A stretch of 64,000 nt of DNA from an uncultured Candidatus Saccharibacteria bacterium. Lineage in GTDB: Bacteria; Patescibacteriota; Saccharimonadia; Saccharimonadales; Saccharimonadaceae. The translations under genes were made by a program, and so were the position numbers. Positions 35,890 to 44,435 of this stretch are shown piece after piece. The stretch covers positions 124,001-188,000 of the forward strand of contig CAMNAK010000002.1 in the NCBI GenBank assembly GCA_946530965.1, written 5' to 3'. The notes under the pieces were generated by a model. It was not told the origin of the DNA and made no database searches. It saw only the letters and a program-made list of their open reading frames with translations. How positions within the stretch are numbered: the stretch's first letter is position 1; each line of letters opens with the position of its first letter.

Positions 35890-36402
35890 ATGGCTCGAAA
35901 ACAAGACGAAATGAGCTTAGATGATGAGCTTGCCGCCGCTTTCTTGCAAGAAGATGGCGTATCTGCTTTGACCGCCGAAGAGGAACCTGTGGAAGTCCCC
36001 GACGACACTCCAGCAGAAGAAGAGCAAGTTATTGAAGAAACTGAAGAAGATGACGAATGGGATGACGACGATCAGCTCCCAGGTCAGCTTGCAGTCGATG
36101 TTTACGAAACCGCTGACAAACTAATCATCAAGGCCCGCACTGCCGGTATCGAAAGAAAAGATCTTGACGTTTCTATCAACGATAATATCCTAACAATTTC
36201 TGGTGTTCTTAATAGCGGAGAAGACGACAAGGCTACTCAGTGGCACATTCAGGAATGCTACTGGGGCGAATTTAGCCGCACCATCGCTCTTCCAGTCCAG
36301 GTCAAAGAGAATGGCGTAGAAGCTATCCTAAAAGACGGTGTTCTAACCATCTCCTTCGAAAAGGAAAAGGTTGCAGCTCCAACCAGAATCCCAATCAACT
36401 AG
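35890..36402 (+). CDS. Small heat-shock protein (Hsp20/alpha-crystallin family)
   Basis: 170 aa. An acidic N-terminus (about 65 residues, very Glu/Asp-rich) precedes the alpha-crystallin domain: LAVDVYETADKLIIKA, then GVLTISFEK near the end and a C-terminal I-x-I motif (RIPIN) used in oligomer assembly. ATP-independent holdase in the cytoplasm. The long acidic N-terminus is unusual for the family. GTGGAGG about 12 nt before the ATG. Confidence 0.9.
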   Translation: MARKQDEMSLDDELAAAFLQEDGVSALTAEEEPVEVPDDTPAEEEQVIEETEEDDEWDDDDQLPGQLAVDVYETADKLIIKARTAGIERKDLDVSINDNILTISGVLNSGEDDKATQWHIQECYWGEFSRTIALPVQVKENGVEAILKDGVLTISFEKEKVAAPTRIPIN

Positions 36403-36415
36403 GATCTATAAAAGC

Positions 36416-36445
36416 AAATAACTGTCCGAAAGGGCAGTTATTTTT
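36416..36445 (+). terminator. Rho-independent terminator
   Basis: AAATAACTGTCC gaaa GGGCAGTTATTTTT after hsp20. Confidence 0.85.
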
Positions 36446-36472
36446 ATGCCTGCAACATATTATTAGACCAAC

Positions 36473-36501
36473 AAAAAAGAAGCCCGAAGGCTTCTTTTTT
36501 T
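36473..36501. terminator. Bidirectional terminator
   Basis: AAAAAAGAAGCC cgaa GGCTTCTTTTTT; ends the minus VirB2-like cluster. Confidence 0.85.
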
Positions 36502-36894
36502 CTAGAACATTCCAACTACGAAGTTAACAATCGCGAAGGCTAGAAGGGTAATAATAAGACCAATTACGCTATATATAATAGTATCCTTAGCTCGCTTAAT
36601 CTTACCAGGATCGCCAGCAGATATCATCATAAATACGCCACCCACAATGATCATAATAACTGCCAAGATGCCAACTACTAGGAAGACAACGTTTAGAACC
36701 TCTTTAACCTTACCCAAAACGCCATCGGTGTCACCTGACATACATTTATTAAATTCAGCACCAGAAGACCCGTAAGCGGCTTCACAAGCAGCTCTTTTAG
36801 TTTCGTCAGAACCTGCAAAACAAGGAGCCGTAACAGCCAAGCTACCAGTAATAGTCAAAACGATTGCGGCTAAACTAAGTAGAAACTTCTTCAT
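36502..36894 (-). CDS. VirB2/TrbC-like pilin-type membrane protein
   Basis: 130 aa: signal peptide (MKKFLLSLAAIVLTITGSLA...), a short Cys-containing extracytoplasmic segment, then two transmembrane helices around a loop with SAGDPGKIKRAKDT. This is the plan of VirB2/TrbC-type T4SS pilins. Its ATG directly follows the TAA of the upstream gene. Last gene of a three-gene unit (37689-36502). Confidence 0.75.
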   Translation of the reverse strand: MKKFLLSLAAIVLTITGSLAVTAPCFAGSDETKRAACEAAYGSSGAEFNKCMSGDTDGVLGKVKEVLNVVFLVVGILAVIMIIVGGVFMMISAGDPGKIKRAKDTIIYSVIGLIITLLAFAIVNFVVGMF

Positions 36895-37344
36895 TTATTC
36901 CAAAATACCCAAAACAAAGTTTACGATTGCGAAGGCGAGAAGAACAATAACTAGACCAATGATGCCATAAAGAATCGTATCCTTTGCTTTCTTGATCTTT
37001 CCAGGATCGCCAGCAGAGATTACATAGAAGATACCGCCGAGAATAATCATAATTACAGCAACGATGCCAACGACCATTACAATCCAGTTAATAATCGTAC
37101 GAACATTTCCATAAAGATCATTCTTTTCGTTCTTGCCATCCATACAATCTTGGTAGGCGGCATCGTCATTAGACTGAGTCTTACAAGTACCACACTTTGC
37201 AATACGAGCAGGAGAAGTCTCAGTAGAACAATCTTTGTTTACTGCTGCGTAAGCATCCGGATGCAATTCGTTAGCAGCAAAAGCTACAAAACCCATACAA
37301 AGAACTGCAGCTAGATAATAACCAATTTTTTTCATTACTTTCAT
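36895..37344 (-). CDS. VirB2/TrbC-like pilin-type membrane protein
   Basis: 149 aa with a signal peptide, a Cys-rich polar segment of about 55 residues (C-S-T-E-T, CGTC, DCMDGK), then two helices around SAGDPGKIKKAKDT. AAGGAG lies 6 nt before the ATG at 37344, which fixes the start. Second gene of the 37689-36502 unit. Confidence 0.75.
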   Translation of the reverse strand: MKVMKKIGYYLAAVLCMGFVAFAANELHPDAYAAVNKDCSTETSPARIAKCGTCKTQSNDDAAYQDCMDGKNEKNDLYGNVRTIINWIVMVVGIVAVIMIILGGIFYVISAGDPGKIKKAKDTILYGIIGLVIVLLAFAIVNFVLGILE

Positions 37345-37353
37345 TTTTTCTCC

Positions 37354-37689
37354 TTAATTGAACAAAGATAGTACAAAATTTACAATCGCCCAAGACAAGA
37401 GCACGATTATTAAACCAATAATACCATAGATAATGGTATCACGGGCCTTCTTATTCTTGCCCGGATCGCCCATAGAAATAAGCATCAAGACACCACCATA
37501 GATAATCATAATGACTGCCACAATGCCAACGACCATAAATACATAGCCGAGGATTCTTTGAACGTCGCTATATAGATCTCCAGAACCTGGGGTAGAGGAA
37601 CCTGGATCAACTGCCTCAATGCCTTCATTGACTTTCGTTTTTGCATCACCAAAGCCAGAAAGCAATCTCAAAACAATAGAGTTACTCAA
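37354..37689 (-). CDS. VirB2/TrbC-like pilin-type membrane protein (TTG start)
   Basis: 111 aa. It appears to start at a TTG (MSNSIVLRLLSGFGD) preceded by AAGGAAGTG, and lacks an obvious signal peptide, unlike its neighbours. Two C-terminal helices surround SMGDPGKNKKARDT. An extended -10 (TGG then TATAAT) lies about 35 nt upstream, so this is the first gene of a transcript covering 37689-36502. Confidence 0.7.
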   Translation of the reverse strand: MSNSIVLRLLSGFGDAKTKVNEGIEAVDPGSSTPGSGDLYSDVQRILGYVFMVVGIVAVIMIIYGGVLMLISMGDPGKNKKARDTIIYGIIGLIIVLLSWAIVNFVLSLFN

Positions 37690-37760
37690 TTTACACTTCC
37701 TTTTATATTCTTAAAAATATTATACCATAACTACTAATCAGTATCATTCATAAGCTTTAA

Positions 37761-37787
37761 CAAAAAACCGCCATTTCTGGCGGTTTC
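37761..37787 (-). terminator. Rho-independent terminator (minus)
   Basis: AACCGCC...GGCGGTT with T-run on the minus strand; ends the gene at 37803. Confidence 0.75.
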
Positions 37788-37802
37788 ATTAAGCTTTTCT
37801 AA

Positions 37803-38336
37803 TTAGCCCTGTACCATCTGAAGCACGAAGTTGATAATCGCAAAGGCGAGAAGAGCAACGATAAGACCGATGATACCATACATGATAGTATCCTTAGCTT
37901 TCTTGACCTTACCTGGATCGCCAGCGGAGATAGCGTAGAAGATACCACCAATGATGATCATAATGACTGCGATAAGACCAACTACGAATGTAATACCGTT
38001 GATGATAGTACGAATTGTAGAGTTAAGATCGGTTGCAGAGCAAGGGTCGCTTGCGCTTAGAATAGTACCAAGGCGAGCACAGTCAGACTGAGACTTACCA
38101 TAGAAGTTAACAGGACCAGCCTTCTTATTGTTAACATTCAATAGGCTTGCAGTTTCTGCGGAAACATACTGTGATCCACAAGAAACGGTAAAGTCATTAG
38201 ATGCCTTGTCGGATGCGATTAGGTTGTAACGACCATCGCAGAGACCATTACCAGCAGCGAAGATTGGCGCAGCAATTGCCAAACCGCTAAGCACTGTGAG
38301 GGCAAGAACCATCAAAGCTTTTTTAATCTTATTCAT
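37803..38336 (-). CDS. VirB2/TrbC-like pilin-type membrane protein
   Basis: 177 aa with a clear signal peptide (cleavage near PIFAAG), about 80 extracytoplasmic residues with four cysteines, then two helices around SAGDPGKVKKAKDT. Monocistronic: own extended -10 (TGT then TATATT), AAAGGAG before the ATG and a terminator at 37761-37787. Confidence 0.75.
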   Translation of the reverse strand: MNKIKKALMVLALTVLSGLAIAAPIFAAGNGLCDGRYNLIASDKASNDFTVSCGSQYVSAETASLLNVNNKKAGPVNFYGKSQSDCARLGTILSASDPCSATDLNSTIRTIINGITFVVGLIAVIMIIIGGIFYAISAGDPGKVKKAKDTIMYGIIGLIVALLAFAIINFVLQMVQG

Positions 38337-38413
38337 TTTTCTCCTTTAATTATTTTAGAGTAGTTACTAAAAATATAACATAAAACCCAAAAAATAAAAA
38401 TGCTAAAAACTAA

Positions 38414-38725
38414 CTAGATATTCTTGAGTACGAAATTAACAATCGCACCAGCCAAGAGAACAATAATTAGACCAATAACGCCCCCAAAGACTGCTTTCTT
38501 GCCCTTAGTGATCTTGCCTGGATCGCCGGCAGCAGTCATCATCGAAACACCACCATAAATAATAGCAATAGCCGCAACAACGCCAGCCGCAATAAGAAGA
38601 ATGTTAATAATATTCTGCGCAGTAGTGCTCAAGAAACCTTCAGGATCATCAATTGCATGACAGTTTGGATCAACATCACAAGGATCAGCACCATCAACAC
38701 CAAAAGTAGTAAAAATATGATTCAT
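38414..38725 (-). CDS. VirB2/TrbC-like pilin-type membrane protein
   Basis: 103 aa with the start at 38725 (MNHIFTTFGVDG), chosen for AAGGAG upstream; a start at 38755 would overlap the previous gene. No signal peptide; a short segment with three Cys (DPCDVDPNCH), then two helices around AAGDPGKITKGKKA. Last gene of the 40232-38414 unit. Confidence 0.7.
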   Translation of the reverse strand: MNHIFTTFGVDGADPCDVDPNCHAIDDPEGFLSTTAQNIINILLIAAGVVAAIAIIYGGVSMMTAAGDPGKITKGKKAVFGGVIGLIIVLLAGAIVNFVLKNI

Positions 38726-38738
38726 TGCATCTATCTCC

Positions 38739-39134
38739 TTATATTCCAAGCCCATTTAACACTACTGTTACGATAAAGCCAGAAATCAAAGCGATTACAA
38801 GGCCGATGATTGCAGAAATAATAATCATCTTAGCCTTCTGAATCTTGCTCGGATCACCAAATGCAGCAGAGTACATCACGCCACCCCAAATAATAAAGCC
38901 AACCGAAGCAAGACCTACAACTAGAGAAGCCCAACCAATAATAGTCTTCACTAGATTCTCGACATTGCCAATATGGCCACCACCATCGTAGCCTTCGCAT
39001 CCTTTAGAATTAGTACATGTTTTAGGATCAACGGTAATCTTGATATTGCCGCCCGATGCAAAGCATTGCTGTGGCACAAGAAGTAGGGCTACAAAACCAA
39101 GTACAATAATTACTTTAGAAATAATCTTTTTCAT
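38739..39134 (-). CDS. VirB2/TrbC-like pilin-type membrane protein
   Basis: 131 aa: signal peptide, a short region with Cys residues (DPKTCTNSKGCEG), and two helices around AFGDPSKIQKAKM. The ATG lies 1 nt after the stop of the gene at 39136. Confidence 0.75.
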   Translation of the reverse strand: MKKIISKVIIVLGFVALLLVPQQCFASGGNIKITVDPKTCTNSKGCEGYDGGGHIGNVENLVKTIIGWASLVVGLASVGFIIWGGVMYSAAFGDPSKIQKAKMIIISAIIGLVIALISGFIVTVVLNGLGI

Positions 39135-39135
39135 A

Positions 39136-39786
39136 CTACAAACCTTTCGTCTGATTAATTACTAGGTTCACAATAGAGGCCGCCAAGATAACAATAACAA
39201 CACCAATTACAGAATTAATAATTGTCTTCTTGGACTTCTGAATCTTACCAGGATCACCGGCACTAGTAGAATACTGAATCGCACCCCAGATAATCATAAG
39301 AATCGCCAAAAGACCGGCCCAAATGAAAGCTTTGTTCGCAATCGAAGCAAAACCTGACTTGGCGGAAGAAGAGAACCAGTCAGATACTTCACGAATAATA
39401 CCGATAATTGCCGATGCAGCGGTCATAATTGCGACACCGATCGCAGCGTTAGTAATCACTTTCTTGCCTTTACCGACTTGCTGCTCGTTACTTCCAGCCG
39501 TCAAATATAAGAAACCGCCATACATTACCATAATGACAGCTACATAGTTAGCGATACCAAGAAGCATATCCAAAATATTGATAGCGAGACCGACTACAAA
39601 TTTCTTCAATCCACCATCTGTCTTAAAATTATCATCCAGACCATTGCACCATCTATTAATTCCAAGGACGGAAGTAGGATTACAATCAATAGGCGCAGCT
39701 ACAGCGGGAGCAGAGAAATTAACAATGCCAAAAGCAGCAGTTACTATTATTAATAATGAGGCTAAAATCTTCTTCATTCCTACCAT
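39136..39786 (-). CDS. Double VirB2-like membrane protein
   Basis: 216 aa, carrying two copies of the two-helix pilin-like unit: the first around TAGSNEQQVGKGKKV (about residues 60-120), the second around SAGDPGKIQKSKKT (about 155-215). A signal peptide is present (cleavage near APAVAAP). This looks like a fused tandem duplication; it would place four helices in the membrane and might cap, anchor or nucleate the structure made by the single-unit paralogues (inference). Second gene of its transcript. Confidence 0.75.
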   Translation of the reverse strand: MVGMKKILASLLIIVTAAFGIVNFSAPAVAAPIDCNPTSVLGINRWCNGLDDNFKTDGGLKKFVVGLAINILDMLLGIANYVAVIMVMYGGFLYLTAGSNEQQVGKGKKVITNAAIGVAIMTAASAIIGIIREVSDWFSSSAKSGFASIANKAFIWAGLLAILMIIWGAIQYSTSAGDPGKIQKSKKTIINSVIGVVIVILAASIVNLVINQTKGL

Positions 39787-39788
39787 CC

Positions 39789-40232
39789 TTAATCACCTAT
39801 CAAGAATTGAATTAATATATTAATCAGCATAAAGAAAACCAAACCAATCACAACCTCCAAGATACGCTTCTTGGCTGTAGCGACACGAGAAGCATTATCT
39901 CCAGCTGTTGCCCATATAAAGCCAGAATAAACGATAAAACCAGTACCAGCAATAAAGATAAGGGCAGTGAGGATGCCTGCGATGTCTTTTATCATATTTT
40001 CGATACCATCTGTTTCATTACACCATTTGTCTGGCAAGATGCCAGTCTCGCAAGATGAGCCGGAACCAGAAGTACTAGACGAACCAGAGCCAGAAGCAGC
40101 TGGATCAGCATATACATTCGTATAACCTACAAAAAGAGAAGAGAAAACAGCCATCATAATGGCCAACGCAAAAAATTTCTTTTTTACACTACCAAACTTA
40201 TTCGACTCTTTGGTCGACTGCTTCTTTATCAC
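39789..40232 (-). CDS. VirB2-like pilin-type membrane protein (GTG start)
   Basis: 147 aa starting at GTG 40232 with GGAGAGG upstream. The signal/anchor helix is at about 17-35, followed by a Ser/Gly-rich stretch, a Cys pair and two helices around TAGDNASRVATAKKR, the most diverged loop of the family. An extended -10 (TGA then TAATAT) upstream makes it the first gene of the 40232-38414 unit, divergent from the T4SS operon at 40421. Confidence 0.7.
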   Translation of the reverse strand: MIKKQSTKESNKFGSVKKKFFALAIMMAVFSSLFVGYTNVYADPAASGSGSSSTSGSGSSCETGILPDKWCNETDGIENMIKDIAGILTALIFIAGTGFIVYSGFIWATAGDNASRVATAKKRILEVVIGLVFFMLINILIQFLIGD

Positions 40233-40381
40233 AAACCTCTCCTATTAAGCTTAGTAATATATTATCACGGTGCACACTTTTTTAGCAAACCTGCAAACAT
40301 AAGCAAAAATGATACCAAATTGATATAATTAAAAACGTAAGAAAGGGTAGGACTAGCACCATATATTATATGCGATTGACC

Positions 40382-40410
40382 TTGACTAAATCGCTTAAGT
40401 GTGCTATAAT
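40382..40410 (+). promoter_or_regulatory. T4SS operon promoter
   Basis: TTGACT, 17 nt spacer ending TGC, TATAAT; 10 nt to the ATG at 40421. Confidence 0.8.
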
Positions 40411-40420
40411 TAAACGCATT

Positions 40421-43312
40421 ATGAAGAAGTTTTGGCGAGGTGCCATTCTTTCCGTTTTCGCTATGTTGCTTGGCGTTTTTAGCTTAAGCGCCCCAGTTTT
40501 TGCCGACCCAGCCCCTACAAATCCTACGCCAGACACTCCAGCAGTTACTACTCCAGAAGACAACACTACGACTACCGTAGAGTCAAATGGTACAGAAGAT
40601 CCAAAAAGCTGTAGCAAACAAGCTGGTGGTCAGGCCTGGTTTATCTGCCAGGGCACTGGTACTCTTGCAAATCTTATCGATGGCGCATATGGCCTTCTTG
40701 AATACTTAATCAAAGTAGACCCTCTGCCAACAGAGGAAAACGCACCATTTAGAATCGTTTGGAATTATTTCCGTACCATCACAAACAGCCTCTTTATTGT
40801 TGTGCTTCTTATCTGTATTTTGTCTCAAATTACTGGTTTTGGCATCAACAATTACGGCATCAAAAGGGCACTTCCACGCCTAGTTATTATTGCTATTGCC
40901 GCAAACCTTAGCTATCTACTATGCCAAGTTGCCGTAGATCTAAGTAATATCCTTGGTCACGGACTAAAGGATTTCTTTGCTTCTATCGAGACACAAGCTA
41001 TCGCAGACGGTACTATTAATACAGAAAGCGCCGTTAATGCTAGTGCACTTGTTTCTAAGATTCTTGGTATCGGTGTTGCAACTGTTGTAGCCGGCACCGC
41101 CGTTCTATCTCAAACTGGTGGCTTCACTGGTATTATGTGGCTAATCCTTCCAATTCTTCTTACTGGCGCTCTTGCTGTTATTAGTGCAATCGCAACCATG
41201 GCTGCACGTCAGGCCCTTATCTATCTATTAACCATGGTATCGCCACTTGCTATCATTGCTTACGCCTTACCTAATACCGAATCGTGGGCAAAGAAGTGGT
41301 ACGCTTTACTCCTACGCATGCTCATTTTCTTCCCAATGTTTGCCGTTATGTATGGTGCATCCCACCTTGCAGGTTTCGTCGTCATGACATCTGCAAATGT
41401 CGACGACGAAAGATACGAACTTCAGCTCGTACTTGGTTTTGCAATCCAGATTCTACCTCTATTTACTTCTATCTCGCTCATGCGTATGTCTGGTACTATC
41501 CTTGGCAAGATCAGCGACATTATCAACAAGACAACCAAACCAGCTACTACCTCCTTCGGTCGTTTCGCCGAAGCAAGGCGCAGAAACACTCTCGCACGTC
41601 AACGCTCAGGCCTTGGCCGTGGCGCTGGTATGCCACACAACCGTCTAGCTCAATACCTCGAACGCCGCCGCAACGAGCTTACTGTTGATACCGCGCTTCA
41701 TGAACGCACCGCAAAAGAGAACGGCGAAGCAAGTTACTATCGCAATGCTCGCAACCGCAACGGTCGCTATAACCGCCGTGCCGCTACGTATTACATCATG
41801 CAAGAAAACAAGCTCAACAATGCCAACGAAAGAATGGAATTTGACACCAAGATGGATAGTGGCCTTGCCGAAAACGAAGTTGCTGCAGGTTATCGCAATA
41901 TTGTCCGTCAAGTTAACTCTCATCTCCAGGAAGACGTTACTAGAAAGGCTATTGCTCAGGCTCACCGCAATGATGTCGCGCACAAGAACGCTTCTGGCGC
42001 TGCTACTAGAATTCGCGAAAGTCTTGAAGACAAAGGCGACGCAGCAGGCAACCTCAGCAACGAATCTCTACGCATTCGCAACATGGTCGCAGAAAGCTTT
42101 GGTATTCATCCAGGCGATGCCGCAGGCTTCGAACATGCTCGTAGTATCCTAATTTCCGACGCTATTGCTGACCGCCGTAAGGTTGACTCCGACTCTGTCA
42201 AACGCCATGCTGATCGCTTCGCAGAAACTCGCGCCGGTCGCGGTATTATCGACGAAGTAGAGAAGACTCTTGGTCGCCAAGGCGAAGGTTCATCTGTACG
42301 CAACCTCACTGCAGCCGAGCTCGAACAGTACAAAGCAAACGTTGCCAATATTGACTACACAATCTTCGATGCAGCTTTGCCAGAAATCTCAAGGCGTGGT
42401 GACCATGGCGATATCATGGAAATCTTGCGCAACTATAGCGGCAACATCAAGGATAGTGGCGATCTTGGCAACCCTCAGGACCTCAAACTTATGACTGCTC
42501 AGAAGCACCTTGTAGATAGTGTCATGTCCTTGAAGTCAGAAAACGAGCCAGTCGCTCTCTGGTCAAAGGCTAACAACATTCGTCGTTCTATGCACGATCA
42601 GGGTGTCGAAATCGAAGGCTACATTAGCTTCGAAGACTTTATCCAGAACCGCAGGCTAGCTGGTGACCGCGACGACGGCGCATATAGCAAAGTCGGACGC
42701 TCCTTCCTTGTTAAGGATGAAAAGAATAAAGGTCTCGTCAAAACTCAAGACCGCACCGTCTTCAAACAGCTTCTCAAATACAAACAAAGTGGTGTTCTTG
42801 AGAACAGCGACTTCTTCTTTGATACGAAGGATATCCGCGGTAGTATCTCGTCCGGCGAAATGGATGGTGAACTTCTCAATAACGCTCTCCGTCTTGTTAC
42901 AAACGGTTTCGATATGGGCAAGATCGAAGATGGCGCAGACGCTGCATCTATTCAGGCTCTCGCGGCACGTCAGAATGATTACTTCAAGACCGCAGAGAAT
43001 AAGCAAGCTGCTTACGAATACGTTTCGGAAATCGTTGGTGGTATGAGCGCAAAACAGCTCTCTACATCAAAGTCTACTGCAATCCTAACACTCAGCCGCA
43101 TGCTTGCTGCTGTCGATGGTAGAGTACACGATATTACTTATCGCGACGATAAAGGCGTCCTACGCCACGAGGCCATGAGTACGACCCTTATCGAATTACT
43201 CACAAAGAACCATGCAATCGAGGAACTACAGTCTCGCTCGAACAGCTCGATGAGAAGTGGTATGAACCCAACTGTCGCAAAGCTTGTCGGCGTACTCAGT
43301 CCAGACAATTAA
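40421..43312 (+). CDS. VirB6-like polytopic T4SS membrane protein with a large soluble tail
   Basis: 963 aa. The start at 40421 (MKKFWRGAILSVFAM) gives a signal peptide and leaves 10 nt to the -10; the in-frame start at 40370 lies upstream of the promoter. A Pro/Thr-rich linker follows, then about six hydrophobic helices (residues about 115-370, e.g. LFIVVLLICILSQITGFG), then a basic, charged soluble region of about 590 residues rich in Arg, Ala and Asp. The hydrophobic part fits the VirB6/TrbL channel role. The tail is not recognised and may contact effectors or the ATPase. First gene of the plus-strand T4SS block. Confidence 0.7.
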   Translation: MKKFWRGAILSVFAMLLGVFSLSAPVFADPAPTNPTPDTPAVTTPEDNTTTTVESNGTEDPKSCSKQAGGQAWFICQGTGTLANLIDGAYGLLEYLIKVDPLPTEENAPFRIVWNYFRTITNSLFIVVLLICILSQITGFGINNYGIKRALPRLVIIAIAANLSYLLCQVAVDLSNILGHGLKDFFASIETQAIADGTINTESAVNASALVSKILGIGVATVVAGTAVLSQTGGFTGIMWLILPILLTGALAVISAIATMAARQALIYLLTMVSPLAIIAYALPNTESWAKKWYALLLRMLIFFPMFAVMYGASHLAGFVVMTSANVDDERYELQLVLGFAIQILPLFTSISLMRMSGTILGKISDIINKTTKPATTSFGRFAEARRRNTLARQRSGLGRGAGMPHNRLAQYLERRRNELTVDTALHERTAKENGEASYYRNARNRNGRYNRRAATYYIMQENKLNNANERMEFDTKMDSGLAENEVAAGYRNIVRQVNSHLQEDVTRKAIAQAHRNDVAHKNASGAATRIRESLEDKGDAAGNLSNESLRIRNMVAESFGIHPGDAAGFEHARSILISDAIADRRKVDSDSVKRHADRFAETRAGRGIIDEVEKTLGRQGEGSSVRNLTAAELEQYKANVANIDYTIFDAALPEISRRGDHGDIMEILRNYSGNIKDSGDLGNPQDLKLMTAQKHLVDSVMSLKSENEPVALWSKANNIRRSMHDQGVEIEGYISFEDFIQNRRLAGDRDDGAYSKVGRSFLVKDEKNKGLVKTQDRTVFKQLLKYKQSGVLENSDFFFDTKDIRGSISSGEMDGELLNNALRLVTNGFDMGKIEDGADAASIQALAARQNDYFKTAENKQAAYEYVSEIVGGMSAKQLSTSKSTAILTLSRMLAAVDGRVHDITYRDDKGVLRHEAMSTTLIELLTKNHAIEELQSRSNSSMRSGMNPTVAKLVGVLSPDN

Positions 43313-43320
43313 ATTGCATT

Positions 43321-43352
43321 CAAAAATCCCTCTATAACAGAGGGATTTTTTG
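43321..43352 (+). terminator. Rho-independent terminator
   Basis: AAAATCCCTCT ataac AGAGGGATTTTTT; separates the VirB6-like gene from the PrgI operon. Confidence 0.85.
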
Positions 43353-43425
43353 TTGCTTTCGAGCCATTTCACAAAAACGCTCATGCTGTAAAAATATAGT
43401 GGATTATGTTAAAATATAGGCATAT

Positions 43426-44421
43426 ATGGCTGTGCATACGGTTCCACAAGACGTCGAAACCGATGATAAGATTTTGGGTCCTTTTAATATACGTCAGTTC
43501 ATCTATCTTATTATCGTCGCCGCATTAATTGGAGTGGGTTATTTATTAGCCCAGATATTTATTGGTCTTATCGTAATTGTCATTCCACCAATAATCTTTT
43601 TGCTTGTTTTGGCACTTCCAATCAAGAAAGATCAGCCAATGGAAACCTATCTTGCCGCCAAAATTTCTTTCCTTTTCAAGAACAACAAACGCATCTGGAT
43701 GCCAGGGCAGTCCGAAACCACTATCGAGATTGCTGCACCAAAAAAAGTCGAAGAAGATCGCACCAAAGGTTTCTCTCAGGCAGAAGCCATGCGCCGTCTA
43801 TCTTTCCTTGCAGATATCGTCGATACCGAAGGTTATGCTATCAAGGGTAACAACCCAAATTTGCCATTCAATGACGAAATTTACGCCGAAGCAGACAGCA
43901 TCGTGGATATTTATGATGCAGACAAGAGCACAAACCTAAACAATACTTTGGATAACAACAACGCTTCTCGCCATCAAGCTCTAGTAGAGCAAATGCGCAA
44001 TGCTATCGATAACTCTCATAACCTAAAAGCACAAAACGCTTCTATTTCTCATAGCACACCAGCTCAGCCATCCGTTGCAAGCTTTGGCCCAGCTACTGCC
44101 GAACCAGCTCAGAAACAAGAGCCAGTTTTGCCAAGCACGGCTTTCTCCAAAGTCCCACAGCTTCCAAGCGCTCCAGACTACTATGAAACTCAGCAAGAGA
44201 AATTTAACCCAGTCAATATTCCTGCCGCTCCAGCTCCAGCACAGCTAGGCTTATCAACAGAGCAGCAGAATCCAGCACCAATCCAGACCAGTTCTCCAGA
44301 CATGGTGAACCTCGCCAACAATGAAAATCTTTCCGTTGAGACTATTGCGAAAGAAGCCAATCGCATTTCGCAAAAGCAAAACAACAGTAGTGATGGGGAA
44401 GTATACATTTCGTTACATTAA
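43426..44421 (+). CDS. PrgI-family T4SS protein
   Basis: 331 aa. The first 110 residues (VPQDVETDDKILGPFNIRQF, then two transmembrane helices at about 25-65 and a basic segment ending KNNKRIWMPGQ) match the PrgI family of Gram-positive-type T4SSs. The remaining 220 residues are a Pro/Ala/Gln/Asn-rich, probably disordered cytoplasmic tail. -10 TAAAAT (43410-43415, extended TG) 10 nt from the ATG: leaderless. It leads the VirB4 operon. Confidence 0.85.
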   Translation: MAVHTVPQDVETDDKILGPFNIRQFIYLIIVAALIGVGYLLAQIFIGLIVIVIPPIIFLLVLALPIKKDQPMETYLAAKISFLFKNNKRIWMPGQSETTIEIAAPKKVEEDRTKGFSQAEAMRRLSFLADIVDTEGYAIKGNNPNLPFNDEIYAEADSIVDIYDADKSTNLNNTLDNNNASRHQALVEQMRNAIDNSHNLKAQNASISHSTPAQPSVASFGPATAEPAQKQEPVLPSTAFSKVPQLPSAPDYYETQQEKFNPVNIPAAPAPAQLGLSTEQQNPAPIQTSSPDMVNLANNENLSVETIAKEANRISQKQNNSSDGEVYISLH

Positions 44422-44435
44422 GGAGTTATAGATAA

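Noticed and set aside
36502..40232. Type IV pilins (PilA/PilE type)
   Set aside because: No prepilin peptidase motif or N-terminal methylated helix; two C-terminal helices with a basic loop fit VirB2/TrbC better.
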